From contig GG745331.1 of the NCBI GenBank assembly GCA_000151295.1, forward strand, positions 409,483-473,482: a stretch of 64,000 nucleotides of DNA. Reading direction: 5' to 3'. This document shows positions 45,637 through 57,097 of the stretch, one piece after another. Numbering within the stretch: position 1 is the stretch's first letter; every line of letters starts with the position of its first letter. The DNA comes from Allomyces macrogynus ATCC 38327 (lineage: Eukaryota; Blastocladiomycota; Blastocladiomycetes; Blastocladiales; Blastocladiaceae). The translations under genes and the position numbers were made by a program. A model generated the notes under the pieces. The model was given only the letters and a program-made list of their open reading frames with translations, did no database searches and had not been told where the DNA came from.

Positions 45637-46710
45637 ATGTTCCGCCAAGTCTCCCGCCGGTCCCTGTCCAGTATGTCCAGTCACCGATTTGTCAGCTCGA
45701 CGAGGACTCTCTGGGATGCAGAACCTGCGAACCAAAGCCGCGGACCGCACGCGGGCCCGCGAACCCGTTCTGGCACTCCCAGATTGCTCGAGCGCCGCCC
45801 CAGATTGTTCCAGCTCCTTCCAAGATACCCATCCTGACGCTTGTCCTGATGCTCTTCGCACTCTAGCCTCGGCCTCGCTGGCCGCGAGGGCGACCGCCGC
45901 CGCGGCGCCGCCGCGCCCGCTCGACACGGTGCTGCTTGCGCGCGAGACGCGCCGCGTCCCCGAACCCCCGCGCAACAACGGCAAAAAGGCGCTGATCACG
46001 ACCCGTGTCCCTGCCGCCGCCAAGGCCGGTGCCGCGCCCGAGCAGCTGCAACATTTCTTGACGCCGGCCGAGGTGCACTTTCTGTTCGCGATGGTGCCCC
46101 GCGCGTACTTGACGGCGCACTGGGACGAGCATCTGGCCAAGTCCGGCAAGATGGGGATCACGCCCGGTCTTTCGATGGTACGGTCGACGTCGACGCACAT
46201 TTCGTCGGCGCTCACGTCGTTCCAGAGCCAGCGCGCGAGCGTCATGGGCCAGTCGGTGGCCGTTGCGCATGAGAGTGCCGACAAGGTGTTGGAGCGCAAG
46301 CAGACGGAGATTGCCGACCGGCTGGAAATGATGCGTCGGATTCTCGGCATGGATTCGGCTAGTATGAAGATGGTCCAGCACTGGAACATTCAGCGCGCCA
46401 TGGAAATGACGCGCCGCAAGGTCGGCGATACCGGCAGTCCCGAGGTGCAAGGTGCGTTTGATCTCATTTTCGGTTCCGGTGTCGATCTGTCCAATTTCAT
46501 TTGCTGATTCTGGTCGCACTCCACCTTGTAGCCGCCGTCTTGACGGTCCGCATCAACAACCTCAAGGAGCATCTTGCCGCGCACAAGAAGGACGCGCACA
46601 ACCGCCGCGGGCTCACGTTGCTCGAGGCCAAGCGCGACAAGCTCTTGAAGTACCTCAAGCGGCAAAACTTCCAGCTCTACCACGAGACGATCTACAAGCT
46701 CGGTCTGTAA
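45637..46710 (+). CDS. Mitochondrial small-subunit ribosomal protein uS15
   Basis: uS15 binds the central domain of small-subunit rRNA in mitoribosomes. Exons 45637-45670, 45867-46451 and 46532-46710 give 265 residues. The start context is near perfect (GCCACC ATG). Joining exon 1 to exon 2 yields MFRQVSRRSLSTSASLAARA, a typical mitochondrial presequence rich in Arg, Ser and Ala without acidic residues. A long N-terminal extension is followed by helical sequence with TPAEVHFLFAMVPRAYL. The canonical S15 core is split by the last intron: VGDTGSPEVQ then AAVLTVRINNLKEHLAAHKK, HNRRGLTLLEAKRDKLLKYL, and a terminal YHETIYKLGL. The 196-nt first intron is the least certain part; an extra exon inside it is possible. 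Confidence 0.9.
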
Positions 46711-46977
46711 GGCATGCTTGTTGTCGTGTTTAGTTCCATCGTGTCTTGGATAGGTCATGTTTTGCGCTTCCGTTTTGGGTTGGTCAAATTAGCATAGCGT
46801 TTTCTTTTGTGATTTTGAGATCTTCTCCACCATTCTTTCTAGCCAGTCAGTCGCGTGAGCGATGGATGGTTCACGCTCATTCAGAAACGATCATACAAAC
46901 AGCATCAGCGGCAACTCACCATGCTGTCGTCTTTCTCAATCTCAATGATATCCAACCCACCCACCCACCCATCCCTT

Positions 46978-49196
46978 CTACCACGCGACCGGCGCCCGAC
47001 CGTTGTCAATGACACTCCACTCATCATCCCAATCATGTTCGACATCAGGCGGACGCGGCGCCACCACAACCCTCGCCGCACGCGCCGGCGGTCTCGGCTC
47101 CTGCGGTGCCCCTCCTGCCCTCGCACCACGCGTGCGCGGATCTTGTCGAGCACCACCCGTCGTCCCCCGCCAGTACGGATCGTCCGGATCCGGCCACCTC
47201 GGCGCGTCCAGAGCCGCCGCGGCAGCCGGCTCGACCGGCTTACTCCCAACCTCCTCGAGCTCGACGTGATCCACGGGCGTCGATCCAATCGAGTGTCCAT
47301 GAATCATCTTGAAATTCAGTTCAAACGTGGACGCCGCCGGTTGCCGGTCAGTATACAGTCCCGGGCGGCGGCGGTCGTTTACGAACACGATCCCCGCAGG
47401 GTCAATTCGTGCCGGTGATGCGGGCGCTGCCGCCGTTGGTGTTGGGGGCGGAGTCGAGGGCATGCGGCGCAGCGTGAATGCGGACCGGCGGCGGCGCGGC
47501 GGGTCGTTAGTCGAGGGCGAGGCGAGTGCGGCCGACGTGAAGAGTTTCGGGAGCCCAAGTGCGCGAAGGGCGGCGGTGCGCCGTTCCTGCGAGGGAGTGC
47601 GGTGCCGCGCGGTTGGGGATGACGCGGGCGAGGCGCGAATGGCCGTGGCGTTGAGGTCGGCGTAGACGGACTCAAGCGCGTTCCATTGGATCGAGGTCAG
47701 CGCGTACCACAGGACCAGGCCCGACGTGACTTCCATGAACCGCAGAAAATCTTGGTAGCCGAGCCAAACGTTGGGATCTACGATAAACAGCGGTGCGATT
47801 CGCGTCAGTCAGTTGGTACTCCACAGTAACAGCGAGCGTAAAGAAAAGTGACGATGACGGTACCGACCTCGCAGCACGTCAAACACCACGACCATGCGCA
47901 ATAACGTATTGAGCACAATGAACGCTGACACCAAGACGGCGCGTCGGGTCGCAGCCGCCTGCACGGCCACCAACCTCGCCACGTCCGGATCCGGGTGCAT
48001 TTCCGACAAGTTGTGCCGATGATGCCGCCCTACGTTGAGCCGATACGACGCAAACACGAGCCCCACGACAAGTGCGACAGACATGACGACAAAGAAGCCC
48101 GCGTAGATGGGCGTCATGTACTTGGACTGGAGTATGGTCGTGGCGCCGAGCAAGACCATGGCCACCTCGAACCCGTACAACGCGATATTGACGGCGGCAA
48201 ACACGAGTCGAATCGTGTTGACGAGGGTCGAGATATCGGGCGGCTCGCGCAGGCGGCGGTCGGGTGAGAGCAGGTGCGGGACCATGACGCGAATATGCGC
48301 CGTGAACTCGAACCAGAGCATGAGAAAGACCGAGTACTGCGACAGCACTATGGTGAAGTAGCTCATGAACAGGACGCGGCTCACTTGGGAGCTGACCAAT
48401 GTTTGGCGGCCGGCAAACGGGTCGAGAATAAAGGATAGCGCGCGCGCTACATGACCGGGTGGAGAAGCAAGAAGGGCTCAGTTATGATTGGCGGCAAGAA
48501 CCTTGGTTTACCTAGACGCAACGTACGCAAGCAGACCGGAATGAAGAGGAGCATCACAATCAAATGCAACCACGACGTGCTCCGAACGCGGTCTGGGTCG
48601 CGGTGCGTCCATCCCCGCCATAGCGAATGGAGCACGGGCACGAGCGCGGCAAGGAACAGCGTCACGGTGAAGATGACAGACGTGAAGAATAAGGCCGGGT
48701 CGAACGCATCAATGCCGACCTTGCTGCAGTCTTCGTTGGCGCTACAAATCACCGAAAAGAGCAGGATCAGTGAACGAATGGCAAGAATAATATCAAGCAA
48801 ACAGGCATCATACGGAAGAAGCGGGTTTTTGGACTGGTTTCGCGCCGGGGTGCAATCACACCTTGGCACATCGTGTGCGTCCAGCTCGCACACGCCGTTC
48901 CCTTTGGCTTGGCCGCAATCCTTGCGACATCGCGCGTCCGTATTCAAGCCATTTAGTCCTGGTGGCGACGGTAGTCCGTGGTTGTCGCGGTCGGCTCGAT
49001 GCCTCAGCCTCGTGTTGGCAATGGACCAACTGGACGCTGCTCCTGCAAGTGCGGTCCGAGATTGCGGGTCCGCAAGCGATGCGGCCGATGGTTCGCGAAT
49101 GGGACTTGCAGCTGCGGTCCATGTCGTGCACCAGCGTCCGTGATCAATGTGGCCGAGGTCAACCAAGAACGCTAGAACGACCAGCAGGGTCACCAT
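46978..49196 (-). CDS. Seven-span membrane protein with Cys-rich (EGF-like) ectodomain
   Basis: 687-residue receptor-like protein from three exons (49196-48512, 48446-47868, 47777-46978). The N-terminus MVTLLVVLAFLVDLGHI looks like a signal peptide. The ectodomain holds CRKDCGQAKGNGVCEL and RCDCTP, an EGF-like Cys pattern, then CSANEDCSK. Membrane helices: ALFFTSVIFTVTLFLAALVP, WLHLIVMLLFIPVCLRTL, VLFMSYFTIVLSQYSVFLML, FAAVNIALYGFEVAMVLLGA, IYAGFFVVMSVALVVGLVFA, VLVSAFIVLNTLLRMVVVFD and EVTSGLVLWYALTSIQW. A cytoplasmic tail of about 230 residues is Ser/Pro/Arg-rich. The YF...LxxLWFE motif is faintly like THH1/TOM1/GPR137 proteins. The start is uncertain because the frame stays open far upstream. 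An intron near 48780-48740 cannot be excluded. Confidence 0.68.
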
Positions 49197-50608
49197 GAGC
49201 GGCGCGGCAGCAAGCCATGGTCGAGAGCGACGTCCGTGGCGAAGATGTCGGCGCGCCCGGCCATGGTTCTTTTGTGCCCATGCTTGCTCTGCACAAAGTC
49301 GCAGTGCGATCGGCGGTCCAGGTTGCAACAATGGTTTTGGGTGCCGTGGCGGCCAAGACGTTGGTGGAGGCAGCACGGCTCGACTTGAAGCATCAACCAT
49401 GGCGAACAACCCGACTGCCAAGAACAAACTCGACAAGAACGAATAGCAAATGGAGTACAGGAGCACAGCGATGGCCTGCGAAATGGAGAGCCAGCATGTC
49501 CAAAGCCGACAACACATGGCCAAGGACGAGGCACGCGCAAGCATCAGTGTCAGCAACCGAGCCGAGACGGTTGTCCGGTCCGCTGCCAGACCACCGAACT
49601 CGTCGGCGTCAAGGTGGGCGACGCAGCTGTGCCGCAGCTGCCGGCCGCAGTTCATTTTGTGTTGGTTCCACAGCGACGTGGCCCCGGCCCAACCACCGTG
49701 ACCACGCCCAGGGCGTCGAAGAGCGGCGGGTGGTCGCGCAGGAAGAGTGGGACAAGCGCATGGGTTATCGTAACGCGCGCTGTGGGTCGCTGCTGGGTCA
49801 TTGATGGGGGAGGGAGTTTGGCCGGAAATTGTTCGGAAAGAGGGGAAGCTGGGCGCAAGCGTTTGCGCGCGTGGATTACGCGCAGAGACGCCAAACGCCA
49901 GGTCTGGCCGGCAGCTATTCGTTGTCCTTATTGCGCTCTCGAAACAGAGTCGAAACACGCTTTGGTCGTGCAAATATTATATTTGTAGAGCGTCAGCCAA
50001 GCGTGGCCATCGGTTTCGGAAAAACTTCGACATTTGATCGCTTGTTCTTTTGACCCCATGCACGAGGAGAACGAGAGAGAAAGAGAGAAGAAGAGAGAGA
50101 GACGTCAGCGTGAGCGGCGCCACCACTTCATTTTGCTACCGTGGGTGTTGGTCGGTTTTGATGGTTCGACCGATGGTTGTTGGTGCGCGGTGCTCGCTGG
50201 CGTGCCGGCTCGACTTATTCTGTTTTTGGAGCTGGCTCAAGGCGATGTGTGCTTCACAGCTCTCATGGCTCCCAGTTCGAACCCGACTGCCGTCGCATCT
50301 CGACCGATGCTGTTGCATGACCAAGGCGTTGTGTGCTGCAACCAACCACCTCTCCTTGTGGCTGCAGCTCCTCTTTCCCAGGCCAACGTTGTTCACGGCA
50401 CCAAGACGACCCTCCGTACCGGCACCAGCGCGCACCAGTTCGCGCATTCGCACCGCATATCGCTCCAAACCAGCTGCACCTGATCTGGCCCGGCGCCGAC
50501 TCCACGCTGCCGTCACCGACCGCACGCGCTCTGTGATTTTTTGAAGCTCTAAGTCGACCAGCAGCCTGCGCTTTCCCTTTCCGCTGCATCGGAACAATCA
50601 CCACCACC
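49197..50608. other. Intergenic / divergent 5' region
   Basis: Between the seven-span membrane protein (-) and prephenate dehydratase (+). The minus frame stays open to 49973 but lacks coherent domains beyond a stray hydrophobic run. A GAGA-rich stretch lies near 50070-50105. Confidence 0.5.
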
Positions 50609-51903
50609 ATGAGCACTCCTCCCACGCCCGCGCAGTCGCTTCGCGTTGGGGTCCAAGGTCCGCACTACCTACACGATCTGCCCAGTCACAACGACGACCG
50701 CGTGCGGTGATCGTAGTCGCGTCCCGGCCGTAGTCGCGGTGTGCGCTCGCGCCGTGCAAATCCGGCGCTCCCTCCCGCACGCGCGTCTCATGCCCCCGCT
50801 GCAACCTGATCCGGCTCTGAACTCCGCTCACGATGCTCTCCAACGGCCACGGCACGACATTACTGCGTGTAGGCGTTCCGGGCGCATACTCGGCCTGTGC
50901 CGCGCACGACTTTTACGCGCAATCCTCGCCGCCGCTCGAAATCGTCTACTTTGATACGGTCGACGACGTGGCGGCCGCCGTCGAACTCGGCCACGTCGAC
51001 AAGGGACTCGTGCCGATTGAAAATACGCAGTCCGGCTCGTTTCCGGCCGTTTACGACGTGCTGCTGAGCCGGAACGTGCACGTCACGGCCGAACTGGTCG
51101 TGCGCGAAGTGCATTGTCTCGTCGGCCATCTGGGAGTTAAGATTGAGGTTTGTCTCCTTATTTGGGTTGCGAATTCAATATTGCACCTGATCTGACGCGT
51201 TCTGCTGACCCTTCTCCAGGACCTGACCGAAGTCCGGTCCCACCCGGCCGTGCTCGACCAGTGCCGCGGGTACTTGCGCCTGCTCGCATCACGCAACCAC
51301 GGCCTGGCGCTCACGCAGGCCATGGACACGGCAGCAAGCGCGCGATACGTCGGCGAGGACCCCGTGGGCCGGCGGACCGTGGCCGCAATCGCATCGCGGC
51401 AAGCGGCCGAGCTGTATGGGTTGCAAGTATTGCAGGAGGCGATTGAGGATTCCGACTCGATTATTACGCGCTACGTCGAGCTCGCGCTGCAGGCGGCAGT
51501 CCCGCCGCGGCACGCGAGCGCCAAGACGCTCATGGCGTTCACGTTGAAGAATGCGTCGGGGACGCTATTCAAGGCGCTCTCGGTGCGCATCTACGAGCTT
51601 CGTTTCTGGTCGAGGGTGACGTTCGTTTTCTCACCGCGGTCGTGATGCTGTGTGTAGTGCTTTGCGCTGCGCGACATCAACGTGTGCAAGATCGAGTCGC
51701 GCCCGCAAGGCCAGTCACTGCACCCGTGGGAACTGATATTCTTTGTGACCGTCGACGCGTCGACCGTCGACGAGACGCTCAAGCGCGCGCTCGCCAACCT
51801 CGAAGAGTACCTGGTTGGGCCGTTCAAGTTGCTCGGGTGTTTTGCGAGCACGCAAATGCGGCCCTACAATCGCAACAGTCTTGCAAACCCGTACGGCATT
51901 TGA
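50609..51903 (+). CDS. Prephenate dehydratase with ACT domain
   Basis: Converts prephenate to phenylpyruvate in phenylalanine synthesis, with feedback control by phenylalanine. Exons 50609-50657, 50873-51147, 51220-51582 and 51658-51903 give 310 residues. Exon 1 supplies LRVGVQ, which joins exon 2 as GVQGVPGAYSACAAHDF, the conserved N-terminal strand. Further motifs are GLVPIENTQSGSF, DVLLSRNVHVTAELVVREVH, and RTVAAIASRQAAELYGLQVL. The usual catalytic Thr-Arg-Phe motif reads ITRYVEL near residue 191 (Tyr for Phe). The ACT domain has NASGTLFKAL, with LFKAL where bacterial enzymes have GALV, then CFALRDINVCKIESRPQGQ, keeping the ESRP phenylalanine-binding motif near residue 242. The first intron is 215 nt with a weak GTCCGC donor, so the exact first exon is less certain. 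Confidence 0.92.
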
Positions 51904-52049
51904 TGCGTTGGCTTTGCGGTTGTTTACTTTGTCGATTTTGCTCTAGCTCCCCCCATTTTGTCCATAGCCCTTGAATACCAACCAATCCGATGTTTTGTAT
52001 TGTCTTCGTGCGCGGCCGAAACAGAGTGGAGAATGTCCAGTCCAGCACC

Positions 52050-53300
52050 ACCAAGTCCCACCACCACTCACTCCCTCCCCTGGCGGCTCGCACGCGGCAA
52101 GCCCCACCTCGGCCGCGTGCATCTTCTCGGCCCATTTCGCCTGCGCCTCCTGCAACTTGGCTTTCGCCGCGACCCACTCTTCGCGCGGCATCATCGCGGC
52201 GGCGGGCCGCGCCGAAGTCCGGCATAATGCTCTCCACGGCCACCACCGCCGGCGGAACACGCCGCACGTCGTTCCGAACGGGCAGCGGCGTCTGCAGCGT
52301 TTCGTGCGACGGTCTCGGTGCGAGTAAATGGCCGGCGTCGTGTGGTGCCAGACAGCGGGGGAGCACGTGCTTGTACAGCAGGTACGACCGGAACAGCGCG
52401 TCGAGCAAGTGCGTGTAGAGCGCTGTGCCCTGGTCGACGGTGAGTGCTGTCGTGTAGGTTGGCGGTTGTGGGACCATAGTGGCGAGAACGTGGGATGCGA
52501 GGACTTGGACGTCGGCAGCGAGGTCGATGCGCGGTGCGTCAAGGTGGAGAGAGGGTGTGAGGACGACGCGGTTGGTGGGTGGAGAAGCGAGCCGACGGAC
52601 AGAGAAATGCCGACGCGAGCGTGCGTCGCACGACGGGCACGGTCGCGAGGATCGCAGCGTGCGAGAAGCGCGCGCGGTACGCGAACCTGCAGGTCGGGAG
52701 GTATATCAGGTGGAGGTTCTCGCATGCGGCGATTCAAATGGGCACGCACGTACTTGATGGCATATTAGTAGACGTCGGCCTGCACCATGCCGCGGCGTAC
52801 GGCAAGGGAATCGGGTTCCGGAACGGTGGCGGCAGCGACATTGGCGGTAGCGGGTGCAGCAGCACCACCGGGTAGCGATGGGACGCTCGTGGTTCTTGTC
52901 GTCGACGACGACGGCGGTTTGGACAGCACAAGACGGAGCCTCTGCATAATCATTCTGGAGAGAACGCGCACGGCACCATTCAACGACATGGTTGGGCAGC
53001 GGTTGCAGCATGCCTGGAGCGTATATGACGCGGTCCTCGAGACTTGGCAGCGAAAACAGGTGCAACAGCACCACCTCGGTGAGCGCGCGAGCGTTTGCAG
53101 CGGCGCAAGCGGCGTCGTGAGCGTCCATGCCGGACCCAGCAGGGCGGCGGCATGGCGGCGTATCACGCGGTTTGGGCGGTGGAAGGCACGGCAGCCGTGC
53201 AGTTGAGTGTATGGATGCCGTTCTGTCGGCCAGGTCGGTCCTGGAGCCCATGATGACGTTGGACGAGGCCGGGGACGACGAGTTGGCCATGGCTGCCGAG
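52050..53300 (-). CDS. Unresolved multi-exon gene, no family recognised
   Basis: Coding-like blocks occur on the minus strand but switch frames, so I give only an approximate span. Blocks in order: MANSSSPASSNVIMGSRTDL near 53290-53230; TEVVLLHLFSLPSLED near 53075-53035; AVRVLSRMIMQRLRLVLSKP near 52975-52920; FAYRARFSHAAILATVPVVR then RTLASAFL near 52687-52600; LAADVQVLASHVLATMVPQP and ALYTHLLDALFRSYLLYKHV near 52530-52370; EEWVAAKAKLQEAQAKWAEK near 52170-52100. Amphipathic helices dominate. Some junctions have GT...AG candidates (for example GTACGTGCG near 52752), but phases do not close without very short introns or indels. It lies tail to tail with prephenate dehydratase. A real gene is likely; the product is unknown. 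Confidence 0.4.
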
Positions 53301-54034
53301 ACAGCGAATGCGAGGCGACAACGCGTTGCAGCGGGTTGCAGGCGCGAGGTTGACCTGCCGGCTGATCGATCGTGTTTGGAGCTGTTGGAGGAGGATCGGT
53401 TCTGGAGCGAAACAAGGATCGAGTGGCGAACGTCTTCTCGTGGCTTGCTGCTGCACGCAGCCACATGCAGGGAATGTCTGTCCCCTTGTGTCTTGTTTCA
53501 TACTTGATCAAACGATGGATTCGCCCTGTTCGCTAAGGATGCCGGCAAAGTTCCGAAAAGACCCGCCGTGTTTCGGCCGCGTCTTGCGCCGATCTTGTTC
53601 TTGTTTCGGGTCGTCCGCCACCACCACCACTGCCCCTGCCCACCAACCCCGCCAGTCGGGCCTTCAGTTGCGCCCAGTGGATTGCCGAGCCCGAAGTGGC
53701 CGCGCGTGTGCGCGGGCTGGGAGGAGAGGACGTGACGACGTTGAGCCGACGCAAGGTTCCTCGCGTGTCTCGCGCCCTTGTTGCACCGAGAGCCACCTCT
53801 CGCTCGTGACGCGCCAGACCAGCACGCAACGCGCATTGCGAGCGCGAGCGCGCCCCAAACCTCGCGTCCGTCGAGGGGTGCGTGGTGGCGGCTCTTTTGG
53901 GTGGTTTCGGATGGTGTTCAGCGATCGGAATGGCTGTTGCGTGGAGCTTGGCTGCGCTATAAAACGCGGCCGCTCCCCCGCAACCCGCCCAAGCTCCCTC
54001 TGTCCCGACTCCATAGTCCAAGCAACCAGCCACC
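53301..54034. other. 5' region of the M17 aminopeptidase gene
   Basis: No supported gene. It contains a clear TATA box (separate entry) and the short leader of the aminopeptidase. Long minus-strand open frames here continue antisense into the aminopeptidase and are shadows. Confidence 0.55.
53958..53964 (+). promoter_or_regulatory. TATA box of the M17 aminopeptidase gene
   Basis: TATAAAA, 71 nt upstream of the predicted ATG at 54035. The distance allows a transcription start about 30 nt downstream and a leader of roughly 45 nt. Confidence 0.75.
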
Positions 54035-55804
54035 ATGCCCGCCCCGATCACGCACGTTGCCTTTGGTCCCCACCTCGCTTCGGCCCCCGAGGGCGTGCGC
54101 GCCAAGGTTGTTCTCGGCCCCAAGGGCTCGCTCAAGCTCGACGCTATCCCGGCCCTGACCGAGTCGTCGGCCTTCTCGTCGCTCGCCGTCGAGGCCGCGG
54201 CGCCGCTGCACCTGCCCGAGGGCGAGCGCACGGCCTCGGTCACGCTCTGGACCACGGGCGAGGACGGTGCCGCTGAGCGCGTGACGCTCGCGCACTTCTG
54301 CAACAAGAAGTCGCGCAACATGGGCGTGCTCCGCTCCGACAAGCTGCGCGCCGCCGCCGAGACGCACGTGCCCGCGACGGGCGACGCCCTCGTCGTTGTC
54401 GTTGTCGAGAACGCCGCCGAGGCGTTTGCCGCGGGTCTTGCGGTCGCCAAGAACTGGCCGCTCTACACGCGCAAGACGGGCGGCGAGCGCGACGAGCGCA
54501 CCGTCTACGTCGACTTTGCCGTTGCCGACGGCTCGGAGGTCGACTACGACGAGCTGACCAAGGTCGCCAAGGCCGTGCGCGACACGCAGCGCCGCGTCGA
54601 CACGGCGCCGTGCGAGCTGACGACCTCGATCTACGTTGAGGAGGCCAAGGCTCTCGTCGAGCGCCTCGATGACCCGAACGTCTCGATCACGATCATTCAG
54701 GGTGAGGACCTGCGCGAGCAGGGCTTTGGTGGTCTGTGGGGTGTCGGCAAGGCCGCCGAGTTCCCGCCCGCCCTCGTTGTCCTGTCGCACGTGCCCGAGA
54801 CGGTCGAGAAGACGGTTGCCCTCGTTGGCAAGGGTATCGTCTACGACTGCGGTACGATTTTTTCTACCTTTTTTGGAATCACTTGCAAGTGATCACCGTG
54901 CGAATCATGCCACTCACACGTCGGATGCACTTTGCTCTCTCACTATCGCTCAGGTGGTCTCTCGCTCAAGCCCACGGCGTCGATGGTTCGCATTTCTCCC
55001 ATCCCTTTTCGCGTTCCGCACACATTCGCTGACCCCACTTCTGTTCCGGGAAATCAAGACGACCATGAAATCGGATATGGGGGGCTCGGCCGCGGTTCTC
55101 GGCGCGTTCGAGGCCCTCGTCACGACTGGTGCCGCGCCGACGACGGCCGTGCACGCGCTGCTCTGCCTCGCCGAAAACGCGATCGACGCCAAGGCCTACA
55201 AGAACGACGACATTCTCACGCTCTACTCGGGCAAGACGGTCGAGATTGTCAACACCGACGCCGAGGGTCGTCTTGTGCTCGGTGACGGTGTCGCCTACGC
55301 ATCGAAGCACCTGAACCCGGACGTTGTCGTTGACATTGCCACGCTCACGGGCGCGCAGTTCATCACGACCGGCACTGTGCACGCCGCCGTCCTGACCGCC
55401 GACGAGGAGGTCGAGGCCAAGATTGTCGCCGCGGGCAAGACCACGGGCGACCTCACCTACCCGATGATCTACGCCAAGGAGCTGCTTATGCCGCAGTTCG
55501 AGTCCAAGGTCGCCGACATGACCAACTCGGTCAAGGACCGCATGTGCGCGTCGTCGGCCGCGGCCGGTCACTTTGTTGAGGCCCATCTCGACGCCGAGTT
55601 CACCGGCGCGGGCAAGCCGTTCCTGCACGTTGACATTGCTGGCGTACGTGTTGCTTTCTTGGCCATGTTGTCGCTTCGTGTGTTCGCTGTTGAACCCGAC
55701 TGATCGTGTCTCTTTTCTTTGCTTGTTTCTAGCCGAGCATGTCGGCTGGCCGCGCCACGGGCCACGGTGCCGCCCTCCTGTACCAGTTCACCAAGAACTT
55801 CTAA
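54035..55804 (+). CDS. M17 leucyl aminopeptidase, NPEPL1 type
   Basis: Two-metal cytosolic aminopeptidase. Exons 54035-54851, 54954-54985 (32 nt), 55059-55643 and 55733-55804 give 501 residues. The catalytic domain matches human NPEPL1: GKGIVYDCGGLSLKPTASM, TTMKSDMGGSAAVLGAF, LLCLAENAIDAKAY, LYSGKTVEIVNTDAEGRLVL, ATLTGAQFITTGTVHAAVLT and VADMTNSVKDR, ending GRATGHGAALLYQF. Metal ligands and catalytic Lys/Arg are present around residues 265-295 and in NTDAEGR near residue 350. The tiny second exon encodes GLSLKPTASM, part of the active-site region, and both flanking junctions are in phase. The start has ACC at -3 to -1. A consensus TATA box stands upstream, suggesting strong expression. Confidence 0.93.
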
Positions 55805-57097
55805 GGTGCCCTCATGTTAGGAAGCCCGGCCGCTCGGCTTCGTGCAAGTTGATCGATCACTTTTTTGTGTTTTTGTGTTTTTGGTTGGTTTGATCCAAGG
55901 CCAATAGACAACATTCCCTGACATGTTCTGGCGATGTCGCGCAGTGAACAGTCACTGTTTCGGCTCCACTTTGCCAGGAACGTCGCGAGTCCCGCATTTT
56001 CGTCGTTCTCGTGATCAAGGGGAAGGCACTGCAGATTGTTTGTGCAAAATGGTGTTGCTCTCACACTGGTCAGCACCCCACTCGCAATGGCGGTTTATCC
56101 GTTCCCATACGGCTTGTCCAGCCAACAGGCGTTGACCAGTTCGATTCTGGTCGATGATATTTAGGTTAGAAATGGGCCTCCTTTGAGCCAAGTCTGGAAA
56201 CGGCTACTGACCCGCACGAGAATTTGGGTTTGATTTTTTGTCGATGTTACGTGCTGGAAACTTGGGGCCAAGCATGGCTCCGCCAACAATGATCTGGAGA
56301 GCATCAGCGGATGAACGGGGAGATGGGAGGGAGCGTCGACGGACCGCGCAGGGTCATTCTGGTGGAGCCAACACATGCTGACTGTTGTGATTCTTGCAAC
56401 ACGCACTCCTGGTTCCAAGCAGTCACTCGCGTGCACAAATGGTGGGCAGTGAATATCTTTCTCGGCTCGATTTCAAGTGCATTTCCCCATCAGAGAGGCC
56501 AGAATGTCCGCTGGTACAGATCATGCGTGTATTCATCTGCTGGTGTGTTCAAGTTCATTGGATACAAGGACGGAGCATGCCAGGCTCAACGACAAATGTA
56601 CTGCAGTCGGAAGGCAAGCGGGCCAGGGCGATGTGTGCAATGGGACGAAAACGCTGATACTAGTTGTTGATACGAGTTCTTGATACCTTGGCCAACATCC
56701 ATTGGCTTGTCTCTGAAATTTTTACCGCCTGCTCTTGGTTGACGGGTGATGGCCAGCAACCAAAACCAAAATCAGAATGGGATCCGGCAATCAGAATGGG
56801 ATCCAGCAAGGAGTGCAAAGACGGTGTTGATTGGTTGCCCATCTCCAAATCACACCAACGGACAGCGCAGATGTTGCAAGCCGCTAATCAGTGGACTTCA
56901 GTCCAAACCTGGCCGTTGGAAAGCAAAAGCGAAAAAATATTGGGTCCCATGCCCAGTATGCCCAGTCCCGATTCAATGACTTTGTTGCTCTCTGAACTTG
57001 ATCAAGACTTTGTTGGGCACATTCGTTCTCTCTCTCCCCTGCCGCGCATTGGTTCTCACAAATTCCCCACAGGGTCAAATACATTCTCCATCCAATT
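55805..57097. other. Intergenic, no supported gene
   Basis: AT-richer 1.3-kb spacer between the converging aminopeptidase (+) and cyclin H (-). It contains a direct repeat of 19 bp (AATCAGAATGGGATCC core) at 56770 and 56789. A long plus frame at 56664-57506 is antisense to cyclin H at its right end and has no domain. Confidence 0.6.

Noticed and set aside
49200..49973. Upstream continuation of the seven-span protein frame
   Set aside because: Open by chance. It lacks coherent domains, and a signal-peptide-like Met at 49196 gives a sensible start.
50265..50300. Possible tRNA T-loop (CAGTTCGAACCCG)
   Set aside because: No matching A box, anticodon arm or acceptor pairing could be drawn around it on either strand.
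53533..54450. Minus-strand open frame of 305 codons
   Set aside because: Antisense to the aminopeptidase first exon and promoter; a composition shadow.
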